A stretch of 64,000 nucleotides of DNA from JAENWD01 sp963796915 (GTDB taxonomy: Bacteria > Acidobacteriota > Vicinamibacteria > Vicinamibacterales > JAENWD01), in contig CAWCNI010000004.1 of NCBI GenBank assembly GCA_963796915.1, positions 1 through 64,000 on the forward strand, given 5' to 3'. Below the pieces are notes generated by a model. It was given only the letters and a program-made list of their open reading frames with translations, was not told the DNA's origin and ran no database searches. Position numbers and translations under genes: made by a program. Shown one piece after another: positions 16,765 through 26,142 of the stretch. Every line of letters starts with the position of its first letter. Within the stretch, counting starts at the first letter, position 1.

Positions 16765-19303
16765 CTATTGACAGCTGACGTCGGTGATGTGGACGACGGC
16801 TCGGCCGGCTTCGTCGCTGGCGGCGAGGTCGACGAGGGCGAGGATGCGCCAGTCGTGGTCATCGGCGGGGTCGTGGAGGATCTGGCGGACCGACCAGCAG
16901 CCGGGGTGGTCGACCGGGTGCTCGTCGACCAGGAGCAGGGCGGGGTTGCGGGCGTCGGAGCCGATGCCGATGGTGCCGTGCTCCTCGAAGTACGGAGCCA
17001 TCGCGTCGAACCACCGCTGGGCGGTCCACCCGTCGTCGCCGTCGAGCGCCTCCAGCTCCTGCCACTGCCGGGTGCCGATGTACTCCACCCGTTGGAACAG
17101 GGCGTTGCGCACCAGCACGGTGAACGCCCGGCGGTTGGCCGTGAGGGCCGGCGGGGGCCGGTCGATGGGCGAGGCCTCGACCTCGCTTCCGGGCTCGGCG
17201 CTCGGGTTGCGCAGCTCTTCCCACTCGTCCAGCAGGCTGGAGTCCACCTGGCGGACCAGCTCGCCCAGCCACTCGGTGAGGTCGATGAGCTCGTCGGTCT
17301 TGGCGTCCTCGGGGATCGTCCGCATGAGGGTCTTGTAGACGTCGGACAGGTAGCGCAGGACGGTGCCCTCGGAGCGGGCCAGGTTGTAGAAGCGGATGTA
17401 GTCGCCGAAGTCCATGGCCCGCTCCCACAGGTCCCGGGCGACGGACTTGGGCGAGAGCGGGTGCTCGTCCACCCAGGGGTTGCGCTCGCGGTAGACGCCG
17501 AACATCGGCTCGAGCAGCTCGGCGAGCGGCTTGGGCCACGTGATCTCGTCAAGCGCCGCCATCCGCTCGTCGTACTCCATGCCCTCGGCCTTCATCGCTG
17601 CCACCGCTTCGCCCTTGGCCTTGAACAGCTGGGCGCTCAGGATCTGGCGGGGGTCGTCGAGCACGGCCTCGATGACCGACACGGTGTCGAGCACGTAGGT
17701 GTCGGACTCGGGGTCGAGCAGGTCGAGCGCGGCGAGGGCGAACGGCGCCAGCGGTTGGTTCAGGGCGAAGGTCTGCTGGAGGTCGATGGTGACTCGGACG
17801 GTGCGGCCGAAGTCGTCGGGCTCGTCGAGCTCCTCCACCACCTCGGCGTCGAGGAGCGAGGCGAACAGGTCCTCGGCGCGGGCCACGTGCTCGGCCTGCT
17901 TGGCTTCGGTCTCGTAGTTCTCCGTGAGCAGGTGGTGGAGCGCAGCCCGTCCGTCTCCGGGCCGGTCGAGCACGTTGAGCAGCATCGAGTGGCTCACCGT
18001 GAAGGTGGATGTGAGCGGTTCGGGCGGCGCGGCCACCAGGCGGTCGAACGTGGGCTGACCCCACGACACCTGGCCCGGGCGGCGGCTTCTTCTTCTGGAT
18101 CTTGCGGACCTTCTTGTCCTGCTCGGTCCTCGCCGCCGCCTTCGCGGCCGCCTTGTGGTTCTCGATGACGTGGTCGGGGGCGAGGGCGATGACGGTGCCC
18201 ATCGTGTCGAAGCCGGCCCGCCCGGCGCGGCCGCCGATCTGGTGGAACTCCCGCGCGCTGAGGAGGCGGGTCGACGTGCCGTCGTACTTGGCGAGGGCGG
18301 TGAAGACCACGGTGCGGATGGGCACGTTGATGCCGACGCCGAGGGTGTCGGTCCCGCAGATGACCTTGAGCAGCCCGGCCTGGGCCAGCCGCTCCACCAG
18401 GCGCCGGTACTTGGGCAGCATCCCCGCGTGGTGGACGCCGATGCCGTGGCGCACGAACTTGGCGAGCGTCTTGCCGAACCCGGGGGCGAAGCGGAACCCG
18501 CCGATGAGCTCGGCGATCTCGTCCTTCTCGGGTCGGGTGAGCAGGTTGACGCTCATCAGCGACTGCGCCCGCTCGACCGCGGATGCCTGGGTGAAGTGCA
18601 CGACGTACACGGGGGCCTGGTGCGTGGACAGCAGCTCCTCGAGCACCTCGGTGAGCGGCGTCATCCGGAACTCGTGGACGAGTGGGATGGGGCGGGTGGC
18701 CGAGCGGACCACGGCGACGGGCCGGCCGGTGCGCTCGGGGAGCGTCTCGGTGAACCGGGTCACGTCGCCGAGCGTGGCGGACATCAGGATGAACTGTGCG
18801 TCGGGCAGTTCGAGCAGCGGGACCTGCCACGCCCAGCCGCGGTCGGGGTCGGCGAAGTAGTGGAACTCGTCCATGACGACCTGGCCGACGTCGGCGTCGC
18901 GGCCCTCGCGCAGGGCGAGGTTGGCGAGGATCTCCGCGGTGCAGCAGATGATCGGGGCATCGGGGTTGACCGAGGCGTCGCCGGTGAGCATGCCGACGTT
19001 GTCGGCCCCGAACGTGGCCGACAGGTCGAAGAACTTCTCCGACACGAGGGCCTTGATGGGTGCGGTGTAGTAGCTGCGGCGCCGATCGGCCAGGGCGGCG
19101 AAGTGGGCGGCGACCGCGATCAGGCTCTTGCCGGACCCGGTGGGCGTGTCGACGATGACGTGGGACCCGGCGACGATCTCCAGGAGGGCTTCCTCCTGGT
19201 GCGGGTACATCGTGAGCCCGCTGGCCTCGACCCAGCCGAGGAACGCGTCCATGACCGCATCGGGATCGGGTGGCGTCGGGATGAGCTGGCCCAGGTCGGT
19301 CAC
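16765..19303 (-). CDS. Ski2-like DEAD/DEAH-box helicase with DUF3516 domain, one frameshift
   Basis: An ATP-dependent nucleic-acid helicase of the actinobacterial Ski2-like type. Seen: YPHQEEALLEIVAG (Q-type region), TPTGSGKSLIAVAA (Walker A), VMDEFHYFAD (DEFH Walker B), FILMSATLGD (motif III), ICGTDTLGVGINVPIRTVVF (motif V) and HQIGGRAGRAGFD (motif VI). After QKKKPPPG the frame changes near 18,070, where one G appears added in a GGG run; the C-terminal 430 residues (TFTVSHSMLLNVLDRPGDG to HITDVSCQ) correspond to the DUF3516-type region. GTG 19303 was chosen because TDLGQLIPTPP matches the usual family start. Likely a single active gene. Confidence 0.85.
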
Positions 19304-19749
19304 CTCGGCAGCGTAGGAGGCCCCGACCCATGTGGCCGTCACGCCGGTGGCCCCGAGCAATGGCAGGAGTCCTTCGCCTTCAGCTCCAAGGTCTTCCCCG
19401 AGGCGACTGAGACGCAAAATCCTGAATATCGTCCCTACATTCGTTTCGCGTTCGAGCCTCTAGCCAGTAAACCAGCGTTGGGCATCACGCCGCTTAGAAC
19501 CGCCCCCATTCCAAGAGGTGGTGGGGCAAAGGTGCAAGTCCCCCTCCGACACGCTCAGAACCACATGAAGGGCGGGCCCGGACCCGCACCACTCGGTCGG
19601 CGGGTTCGCACATCCCAGTTCGGCATGGCCTGAACCGAGGTCCTGGGGTCTGACCCCCGGCAAAGGTCTCCTCCCAGTGAGGGGTGATAGCACTAGGGCG
19701 CGGCCCGGGCTGCGCGCGCCCTTGGCACCGCTTCGTCAAGCGGGCAACA
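19304..19749. other. Non-coding stretch with a second tRNA-end-like scar
   Basis: No gene recognised between the helicase and the permease. At 19531-19552 GGTGCAAGTCCCCCTCCGAC followed by AC resembles the scar at 11641-11665 and is followed by GCTCAGAACC, as the other is followed by GCAGGAACC. A full tRNA cannot be folded around it. Confidence 0.35.
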
Positions 19750-20655
19750 GTGAGCAGGTGTCGGTACGCTTGGTACCGGTTTCGGGTCACGTGGCGAGTT
19801 CGCCGCGTGTGGGTGCTATCGCTCTGGTCGTATTCCTCGGAATCGTGGGGGGATTGGCCCTCGGCGCTATCGCTGCGGCGCGGGCGGACTCCGACTCGTC
19901 CTACCGGACTTCCTGGCTCGGACGAATCCTTCGGATCTGTCGATCGGAACGGCCGTTTATGACCCGTCACGTCCGGGCCGAACCTGGCGTACGACCCGTC
20001 GATCGCCCGGCAGCTCCGGCGGCTTCCTGGTGTGCGTGGGGTCGAGTCTTTGGTTGATCTGGACAGCTACCCGCTCCGAGCCGAACGGGTCGATCGAGAA
20101 CGTTTCGGTGCCCTTCGTTGGCAGTGTCGACGGAGAGTTCTTCGATCAGGACCGGGTCGCGATCACCAGCGGGCGCCTTCCGATCCGAAGCGGGCGGACC
20201 AGATCGTCATGTCGGCCGACGTCGCCCACTTCTTCCACCTCCACATCGGCTCGACGATCTCGTTTGCGCTTCTTCACGAACGCCGAGAACGCCGAGCCGG
20301 GCATCTCGACGGCCACCGAGCGCCGACACCTCGTGCGGGCCGTCACCCTCGCCGGCATCGCGAGTGTTCGACACCGCCGTGGTTCAGGACGACATCGACG
20401 CCCAGGTCCCCGGCGGCGTCATCTTCACTCCGGCACTGACCCGCCGGTTGGCGGCCTGTTGCGCGCAGGACAGCAAGAGTTCGATCAAGCTGATCCACGG
20501 CGCCGCCGAGCGGAACACGTTCGAGTCCGAGGTCGACCGCCTCCATCCGGGCGCCTCCGCGCATGTGTCGAATCCCTCGTTCATCGTCGAGAAGACGCAG
20601 CGGGCAATCCAACCCGAGGCGGTCGCCCTGGCCGTGTTCGGCGCCATCGCCCTCC
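19750..20655 (+). CDS. FtsX-family ABC permease, N-terminal part, frameshifted and cut by a junction
   Basis: The start (GTG 19750) reads YAWYRFRVTWR, then in another frame VGAIALVVFLGIVGGLALGA followed by IAAARA: the first membrane helix of large actinobacterial FtsX-like permeases. The extracytoplasmic part continues through several frames: LPGVRGVESLVDLDSYPLRA, VSVPFVGSVDGEFFDQDRVA, IVMSADVAHFFHLHIGSTIS, AVVQDDIDAQVPGGVIFTPA, SNPSFIVEKTQRAIQPEAVA. It then reaches LAVFGAIAL, the start of the next membrane helix, and stops being a permease at about 20,655. Substrate unknown; no ATPase partner is in view. Confidence 0.75.
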
Positions 20656-20665
20656 CAGGCGCGGA
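20645..20665. other. Assembly junction between two unrelated genomes
   Basis: To the left a plus-strand permease is cut inside a membrane helix. To the right a minus-strand glycosyltransferase is cut after LLAIRAW. Codon style and frameshift density also change here. No insertion-sequence end or repeat is visible at the join. Confidence 0.75.
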
Positions 20666-21203
20666 TAGCGAGCAGGAGCGCCAGCGTGGTGAAAAATGCC
20701 GTCGGCACGTCAGCCAGCACGAAGTGCGACTCGCGGACGTGGGTCGGCAGGATGGCCAGGATCGCCGCGGCCAGCAGGGCGGTCGCCGTGCTCCAGCGCC
20801 GCGCCGCGCAGAAGAGCACCAGCACGGTGCCGGTGCCGATCGTCGCGGTGACGGCCCGGCCGGAGTAGTAGAAGTCCTCGGGGCCGACCGCGGCGAGGCT
20901 GTTCCAGGCGCCGTGCATCGCGCCGGCCAGGAACACCAGGCACGACACCACGAGCTGCACGTAGAACGTCAGGCTTGGCCAGTCGAAGAAGCGCGGGTTG
21001 AAGTCGCCGGTCTTCATCATGGCGACGACGCGGGTGACGATTTCAGGCTCGTCGACGCCGAGGGCGTAGGGCAGGCCCGCGCCGATTGTCCAGAATCGCA
21101 GCCACGCCGCGACGAGCACGATGACGGCCAGCGCGGCCCACGCGCCGTTCGACAGCGCAGGCAGTGCCCGGGAGGGCGCAGGCACGGGGACGGGCGTCGG
21201 CAT
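20657..21203 (-). CDS. GT39/ArnT-type membrane glycosyltransferase, N-terminal part
   Basis: From ATG 21203 about 180 residues are present. Seen: a first membrane helix (AALAVIVLVAAWLRFW), the loop LGVDEPEIVTRVVAMMKTGD with the DE acidic pair expected in the first periplasmic loop of dolichyl-phosphate-mannose-type transferases, FFDWPSLTFYVQLVVS, and further helices (VTATIGTGTVLVLFCAARR, ALLAAAILAILPTHVRESHF with an H-RESH motif, VLADVPTAFFTTLALLLAIR). These enzymes move sugars from polyprenyl-phosphate carriers. The rest is lost at the junction near 20,655. This is the first gene of the Acidobacteria-like block. Confidence 0.75.
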
Positions 21204-21232
21204 CGACGCCCATTATAGAAGGCGGCTTCGCG

Positions 21233-22510
21233 TTACTCGTAGCGCAGCGCTTCGATGGGATCGAGGCGCGACGCCTTGAATGCGGGCCAGAGGCCGAAGA
21301 AGATGCCGACGCTGGCGGAAAAGCCGATGCCGATGGCGAACGACCACCACGGCAGCGACACCGGGAACCCCGCGGCCAGGTGCACGATCAGCCCGATGAG
21401 GCTGCCGAGGCCGATGCCGAGCAGCCCGCCGAGCGAGGTCAGGAACACGGCCTCCAGCAGGAACTGCCACAGGATTTCCCGCCGGCGCGCGCCGAGCGCC
21501 TTGCGGATGCCGATTTCGCGCGTCCGCTCGGTCACCGAGATCGTCATGATCGCCATGACCCCGATGCCGCCGACCATCAGCGCGATCGACGAGATCACGA
21601 CCAGCGCGAGAAAGATCGCCCGCGTGAACTGATCGAAGATGCCCTTGATCATGTCCGACGTGACGATGTCGAAGTCGTTCTCCTGGTCGACCTTCAGGCG
21701 GTGGCGGGCGCGCATCACCTCCTGCACTTCGCTCTCGAGCTGCTCGCGCGTGGCATCGGGGTAGCCGACGACGCCGACGAACAGGAAGCGCTGCAGCAGC
21801 CCCCGGATCCGGGGTGGATCGAAGATCTTGTCGTAGGTGCTGGATGGAATGGCGGCAAACGCGTTGGGATCGCCGCCGAGGGGACTCGGGCGCTTGCCCA
21901 TCACGCCCACGACCACGAACTCGTCTTCGTTGAGCCGCACCTTCTTGTCGATCGGGTCGACGTTGGGAAAGAGCGTCTCGCCGACGGAGTAGCCGAGCAC
22001 GATCACGTTACGGCGGTGATCCACTTCGAACGGGGAGAGGAACCGGCCCTCGTCCATGCCGATGTAGTTGATGTCGGCGAAGTTGGCCGAGGCGCCGATG
22101 ATCTGAATCAGCTTGGTCGAAACGCCCTTGTAGGAGAGCCGCTGCGGATCCGATCCCGGACCTGCGCCAAGCTGCCACCCGACAGTCATCGCGGAGGGCG
22201 AGCCGGCCTTGATCGCCTTGGCGTCCTCTTCGGTGATGTTGGGCCGCCGCAGCACGTCGATGAACTTCTTGCCGCTCGCGAAGCTGCTGATGCTCATCTT
22301 CGCGACGTAGACGCTGTTGGCGCCCATCTGGTTGATGAGCGTCTCCATCTGGTCGCCGAAGCCGCGAATGAGCGACGTCATCCCGACAATCGACGTCACG
22401 CCGATGACCACGCCGAGGACCGTCAGCGCCGAGCGCAGCTTGTTGGTCTTGAGCGTGTCGACCGCCATCACCAGGACTTCGGCGAGGAGGCCCGTGCGGA
22501 AGCGGGCCAT
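21233..22510 (-). CDS. MacB/FtsX-type ABC transporter permease (second of a pair)
   Basis: A 425-residue permease. The N-terminus has NKLRSALTVLGVVIGVTSIV (first membrane helix with the MacB-type arginine-rich lead), then a periplasmic core of about 250 residues (INQMGANSVYVAKMSISSFA, YIGMDEGRFLSPFEVDHRRN), and three C-terminal helices with the cytoplasmic motif VTERTREIGIRKALGARRRE between the first two and ending FKASRLDPIEALRYE. It follows the upstream permease with no gap (TAG then ATG). Such permeases work with a MacA-like adaptor and an ATPase. The adaptor is upstream; no ATPase gene is in the run. Confidence 0.9.
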   Translation of the reverse strand: MARFRTGLLAEVLVMAVDTLKTNKLRSALTVLGVVIGVTSIVGMTSLIRGFGDQMETLINQMGANSVYVAKMSISSFASGKKFIDVLRRPNITEEDAKAIKAGSPSAMTVGWQLGAGPGSDPQRLSYKGVSTKLIQIIGASANFADINYIGMDEGRFLSPFEVDHRRNVIVLGYSVGETLFPNVDPIDKKVRLNEDEFVVVGVMGKRPSPLGGDPNAFAAIPSSTYDKIFDPPRIRGLLQRFLFVGVVGYPDATREQLESEVQEVMRARHRLKVDQENDFDIVTSDMIKGIFDQFTRAIFLALVVISSIALMVGGIGVMAIMTISVTERTREIGIRKALGARRREILWQFLLEAVFLTSLGGLLGIGLGSLIGLIVHLAAGFPVSLPWWSFAIGIGFSASVGIFFGLWPAFKASRLDPIEALRYE

Positions 22511-23740
22511 CTATTCCCTCCTCAGCGCTTCGATCGGATCGAGCGACGCCGCGCGCATCGCCGGATACATGCCGAAGAACAGTCCGACCACCGCCGTCAT
22601 CCCCAGGCCGAGCGGAACCGACCACGGCTCGATGCGGGCCGGGATAGGCGTGAAGGTCGAGACCAGCAGCGCGACGCCGAAGCCGAGGAGCGTGCCGAGC
22701 AGGCCGCCGATCGTGGAGAGCGTCGTGGACTCTGTCAGGACCTGCCAGATGATGTCCCGCCGCTTGGCGCCAAGCGCCTTGCGCAGCCCAATCTCGCGCG
22801 TCCGCTCCGAGACGATCATCAGCATGATGTTCATGATGACGACGCCGCCGACGACCAGCGAGAGGGAGACGACGCCGACCAGGATCGCGAAGGCCCCCGA
22901 GGAGAACTGCTTCCACAGGTCCATCAGCGTGTCGGAGGTGTAGAGGCCGAAGTTGTCGGCGTCTTTTGGCCGGAGATGCCGCTGGACGCGCATGGCGACG
23001 CGCGTCGCGTCCATGGCGCTCTCGAGGTTGCTCGGGTCGACCGGCTTGACGGTGATCTCGAGTGACCGCCGCGATCCGAACAGGTGCTGGAACGCGGACA
23101 GCGGGATGACCAGGAACTCGTCCTGCGACTGCCCGAAGACCGACCCCTTCTTCTCGTTCACGCCGACGACGGTGAAGTGCTGGCCGTTGACCTGAATCAC
23201 CTTGTCCACGGCGCTGCGGCCCTTGAACAGCTTGTCCGCCGTGTCCCAGCCGATGAGCGCGACGTTGCGGCCGCGATCGACTTCCATGCGGCTCGGCACG
23301 CGCCCCTCGACCGCCGTGTAGCCGCTGAAGCTCTCGTAGTCGGAGGTCACGCCGCGGACGCGCGTGCTCTCGAGCGTCTCGGTGCCCCACGACACGTTGG
23401 CGCCGGCGCCAGCTTCCGCCATCACCGCGTCGATCACCGTCGTGTCGAAGGACTCGATGGCCCGCGCGTCGAGCAGCGAGATGTTCGGGTTCCGCCGCCA
23501 GGCCGTGCGCTCGTCCTCCTCGCTCGTGATGACCCCGATCTTGTCCACTTTGAACGTGCCCGCGCCGACGTCGCGAAGGATCGCGTCGGCGACATACCCG
23601 TTCATGCCCTGGAGCAGCGACACGACCGCGATGATCGAGGTGACCGCCACGATGTTGCCGAGCACCATCATGAGCGAACGGATCTTGTTCACCCAGATGG
23701 ATGAGAGCGCGAGGCCGACGGCGTCGAAGAACTGCGTCAT
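22511..23740 (-). CDS. MacB/FtsX-type ABC transporter permease (first of a pair)
   Basis: A 409-residue paralogue of the next gene. It opens with NKIRSLMMVLGNIVAVTSII, has a periplasmic core (VDRGRNVALIGWDTADKLFK, VNGQHFTVVGVNEKKGSVFG) and ends with three helices, the motif SERTREIGLRKALGAKRRDI and the terminal signature MRAASLDPIEALRRE. No ATP-binding domain is fused. It lies 79 bases after the adaptor gene, the gap being filled by a palindromic repeat. With its neighbour it probably forms a heterodimeric tripartite exporter; cargo unknown. Confidence 0.9.
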   Translation of the reverse strand: MTQFFDAVGLALSSIWVNKIRSLMMVLGNIVAVTSIIAVVSLLQGMNGYVADAILRDVGAGTFKVDKIGVITSEEDERTAWRRNPNISLLDARAIESFDTTVIDAVMAEAGAGANVSWGTETLESTRVRGVTSDYESFSGYTAVEGRVPSRMEVDRGRNVALIGWDTADKLFKGRSAVDKVIQVNGQHFTVVGVNEKKGSVFGQSQDEFLVIPLSAFQHLFGSRRSLEITVKPVDPSNLESAMDATRVAMRVQRHLRPKDADNFGLYTSDTLMDLWKQFSSGAFAILVGVVSLSLVVGGVVIMNIMLMIVSERTREIGLRKALGAKRRDIIWQVLTESTTLSTIGGLLGTLLGFGVALLVSTFTPIPARIEPWSVPLGLGMTAVVGLFFGMYPAMRAASLDPIEALRRE

Positions 23741-23752
23741 TTGCGATATCTA

Positions 23753-23823
23753 AGCAGGCGGCAAGCGGCAGGCAGGCGGTAGCGCAGCTGAGGCGCCACT
23801 GCCTGCTGCCCACTGCCTGCTAC
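23753..23823. repeat. Palindromic GCAGGC repeat, copy A
   Basis: The left arm is AGCAGGCGGCAAGCGGCAGG. The right arm is CACTGCCTGCTGCCCACTGC followed by CTGCTAC, its imperfect reverse complement. The right end supplies the stop codon of the adaptor gene: on the minus strand ACG TAG leads into CAGGCAGTGG. Same family as the repeats near 30,184, 33,184, 33,651 and 52,000. Confidence 0.75.
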
Positions 23824-25184
23824 GTGCTCTTCTTTGCCTTCACGTCGACTTTCACCTCGTCGCCGTCCTTCAGGTTGCGGACGTTGTTGAACGGCCCGGT
23901 GATCACCTGGTCGCCTTCCTTCAAGCCTGAGATTACCTCGAAGTACTTCTCGCCCGCGATGCCGACCTTGACCGGCACGAACTCGGCCTCGCTCGTCTTG
24001 GCGGCCGGCGCGGCCTTCATGACGAAGACGCCTTCGACCTCCTTCTTCGTCTGACCTGGCTTCAGCTCCAGCTGGGGCGCCGAGGCCGCATCGGTCGGCT
24101 TGGGACGCCGCTTGGCTTTCGGATCCTTCGGCTCCCGGTAGATGCTGCCGTCCTTCTCGAACACCAGCTCACGGGCGGCCATGGCCTGAATCGGGACTGT
24201 CAGCGCCTGCTTGCGCGTGGCCGTCGTGATGGCGGCCGAACAGGTGAACCCGGGGCGTACCTCGGGAATCTGCCCGTCGATCTGCACCTTCACCTTGAAG
24301 TTCGTCGCCTGCTGGCCGGCCTGCGTCGCCGTCGTCTGAATCGGGCTGTTGCCGATTTCGGTGACCTTGCCGGTGAACGTCCGATCCTGCAGGGCGTCGA
24401 TCGTGATCTTGGCCGGCTGCCCGATCTGGACCGACGGAATGTCGGTCTCGTCCACTTCGACTTCCGCCTGGATGACGCCCATGTCCGCGACCGTCAGCAA
24501 CTGTGTCCCGGCGTTGTTCATCGTCCCGACGACCACGTTCTCGCCTTCTTCGATGTTGCGCCGGGTGACGATGCCGTCAAACGGCGCCACGAGGGTGACC
24601 TGGCGCAGGTTGTAGCGGCTGGTGTCGAGCGAGGCGGCTTCCTGGTTGATCATCTCCTGACTGGAATCGATGGCGGTCTGCCTCGCCGCCAGCTCCGAGC
24701 GCGCGATCTTGACGTCGTTTTCTGCCTTGTCCAGCGCTTCCTTCGTCGTCAATTGCTGCGACCAGAGATCGCGCTGCCGCTTCACCTGGATTTCGGCGAG
24801 CGAGAGGGTGGCCTTGGCGGTTTCGACGTTGACCCTGGACTGCGCCAGACCAGCGCGTGCCGCGGCAACCGCCGCCTCACCTCGCTGGACCGTCCCCTTG
24901 AGCGCGTTGGGATCGATCTCGAGCAGGAACTGGCCTGCCTTGACGCGGTCGCCCTCTTCCACGGCGAGCTTCGTCACGCGGCCCATCTGGACGGCGCTGA
25001 TATCGACGAAGCGCTTCGCCTGAACGGTGCCCGACGCCGTGACGATGGCCTCGAGATCGCGCTTCTTGACCGCCTCGGCGTTGATCGACGTCGCGTCGTT
25101 CTTCTTGAAATAGAAGTTCGCGCCAGCGACAGCGGCGAGCAGGATGATGACCAGTAGAGCGATGAACCATTTCTTCCGAAACAC
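23820..25184 (-). CDS. MacA/HlyD-type periplasmic adaptor
   Basis: A 454-residue membrane-fusion protein. One N-terminal helix (FIALLVIILLAAVAGANFYF), then the barrel-sandwich half DLEAIVTASGTVQAKRFVDI, a coiled-coil hairpin (about residues 95-200, with RQRDLWSQQLTTKEALDKAE), the second lipoyl half TLVAPFDGIVTRRNIEEGEN, a beta-barrel (VDETDIPSVQIGQPAKITID) and a membrane-proximal domain ending LKEGDQVITGPFNNVRNLKD. Residues about 340-385 form a charged, low-complexity insert (DPKAKRRPKPTD). It bridges the two permeases to an outer-membrane channel not encoded here. Confidence 0.9.
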   Translation of the reverse strand: MFRKKWFIALLVIILLAAVAGANFYFKKNDATSINAEAVKKRDLEAIVTASGTVQAKRFVDISAVQMGRVTKLAVEEGDRVKAGQFLLEIDPNALKGTVQRGEAAVAAARAGLAQSRVNVETAKATLSLAEIQVKRQRDLWSQQLTTKEALDKAENDVKIARSELAARQTAIDSSQEMINQEAASLDTSRYNLRQVTLVAPFDGIVTRRNIEEGENVVVGTMNNAGTQLLTVADMGVIQAEVEVDETDIPSVQIGQPAKITIDALQDRTFTGKVTEIGNSPIQTTATQAGQQATNFKVKVQIDGQIPEVRPGFTCSAAITTATRKQALTVPIQAMAARELVFEKDGSIYREPKDPKAKRRPKPTDAASAPQLELKPGQTKKEVEGVFVMKAAPAAKTSEAEFVPVKVGIAGEKYFEVISGLKEGDQVITGPFNNVRNLKDGDEVKVDVKAKKST

Positions 25185-25272
25185 GCGCGATTCCTCCTTC
25201 GAGACCTGACTTACGCCGCCCTGTGCCCACGGCCCCGTGGACCGACGGACCGACGACCCATGGACCCTTGTC

Positions 25273-25998
25273 CTACCCCTTCGAGAGCAGCGCGCCGATG
25301 AGCGCGACGACCACGTTGATGGCCATGAACGTCCAGAAGATCGGCGCCGTGCGCCGCTTGTAGAGCACCGCCAGACCGATGGCGTTTACAATCATTCCCC
25401 AGATGATGAACAGATCGAACCAGCCGAGGAACTTGGCGATGAAGTTCGTGTCCTCGAGAAACGGCACGAAGACGCCAAGGTTGGTCGCGCTCGTCATCGA
25501 CTCGCGCATGTAGTTGAGCGGCACCACGAACAGCGTCGAGACCAGATTGACAGCGCCGGCATGGCTGGTCACCGCCAGGACCTGCTTGTAGGTGGCGTCT
25601 CCGCCCAGCGCCGCGTTGAACACGCCGTACAGGATGCCCGCGATCAGAAAGCTGAAAATCGGTCCGACGATGAGAATGGCGCCGAGGGCAAAGTACCTCC
25701 CGAGCGGCGCGCGCTGCTCGATGCCGTCGATGTCGGCCTGGGTGACCGAGCCTTTCCACCGTTCGACAGAGTGCGTCTGCTGATCGATCATCGCCTCCTG
25801 GCCGACCGGCGTGCTCAGGAACACGAACTGCCCGATGGCGATGACGAGCGTGACGACGGCCATCGCGCCCAGCCATTTCGGACGGGCGACAATCCCCGTG
25901 AAGGTGGCGCGTGGCGACGTGAGAACGCCCAGCAGCCGGGCGAACAGATTTTGTGAGGGAGCGGCTTGCGCGGCTCCAGTGGACACAGCTTCAGTCAT
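25273..25998 (-). CDS. Yip1-domain membrane protein
   Basis: A 241-residue integral membrane protein. After a soluble N-terminus comes LLGVLTSPRATFTGIVARPK, the typical entry of bacterial Yip1-domain proteins, then five hydrophobic segments (AMAVVTLVIAIGQFVFL, FALGAILIVGPIFSFLIAGI, VNLVSTLFVVPLNYM, FDLFIIWGMIVNAIGLAVLY, FWTFMAINVVVALIGALL). Bacterial members are unassigned but are often encoded beside MacAB-type exporters, as here; the adaptor starts 88 bases downstream. Frame intact. Confidence 0.8.
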   Translation of the reverse strand: MTEAVSTGAAQAAPSQNLFARLLGVLTSPRATFTGIVARPKWLGAMAVVTLVIAIGQFVFLSTPVGQEAMIDQQTHSVERWKGSVTQADIDGIEQRAPLGRYFALGAILIVGPIFSFLIAGILYGVFNAALGGDATYKQVLAVTSHAGAVNLVSTLFVVPLNYMRESMTSATNLGVFVPFLEDTNFIAKFLGWFDLFIIWGMIVNAIGLAVLYKRRTAPIFWTFMAINVVVALIGALLSKG

Positions 25999-26142
25999 CG
26001 CAGACCGTCCTTCAATGGGAAGTGGTCCTCAGGATCGGCGTCGGGTCTAGTCAGGGAATCGCACCGGGACGTAGTGACTAATCGTATATACGCCGACACC
26101 GACGATTTGTTTCCCGGAACCGAACACTCGGATGCTATCAAC

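Noticed and set aside
21164..23065. 633-codon plus-strand frame opposite the two permeases
   Set aside because: Low-complexity antisense product; both permeases are intact on the minus strand.
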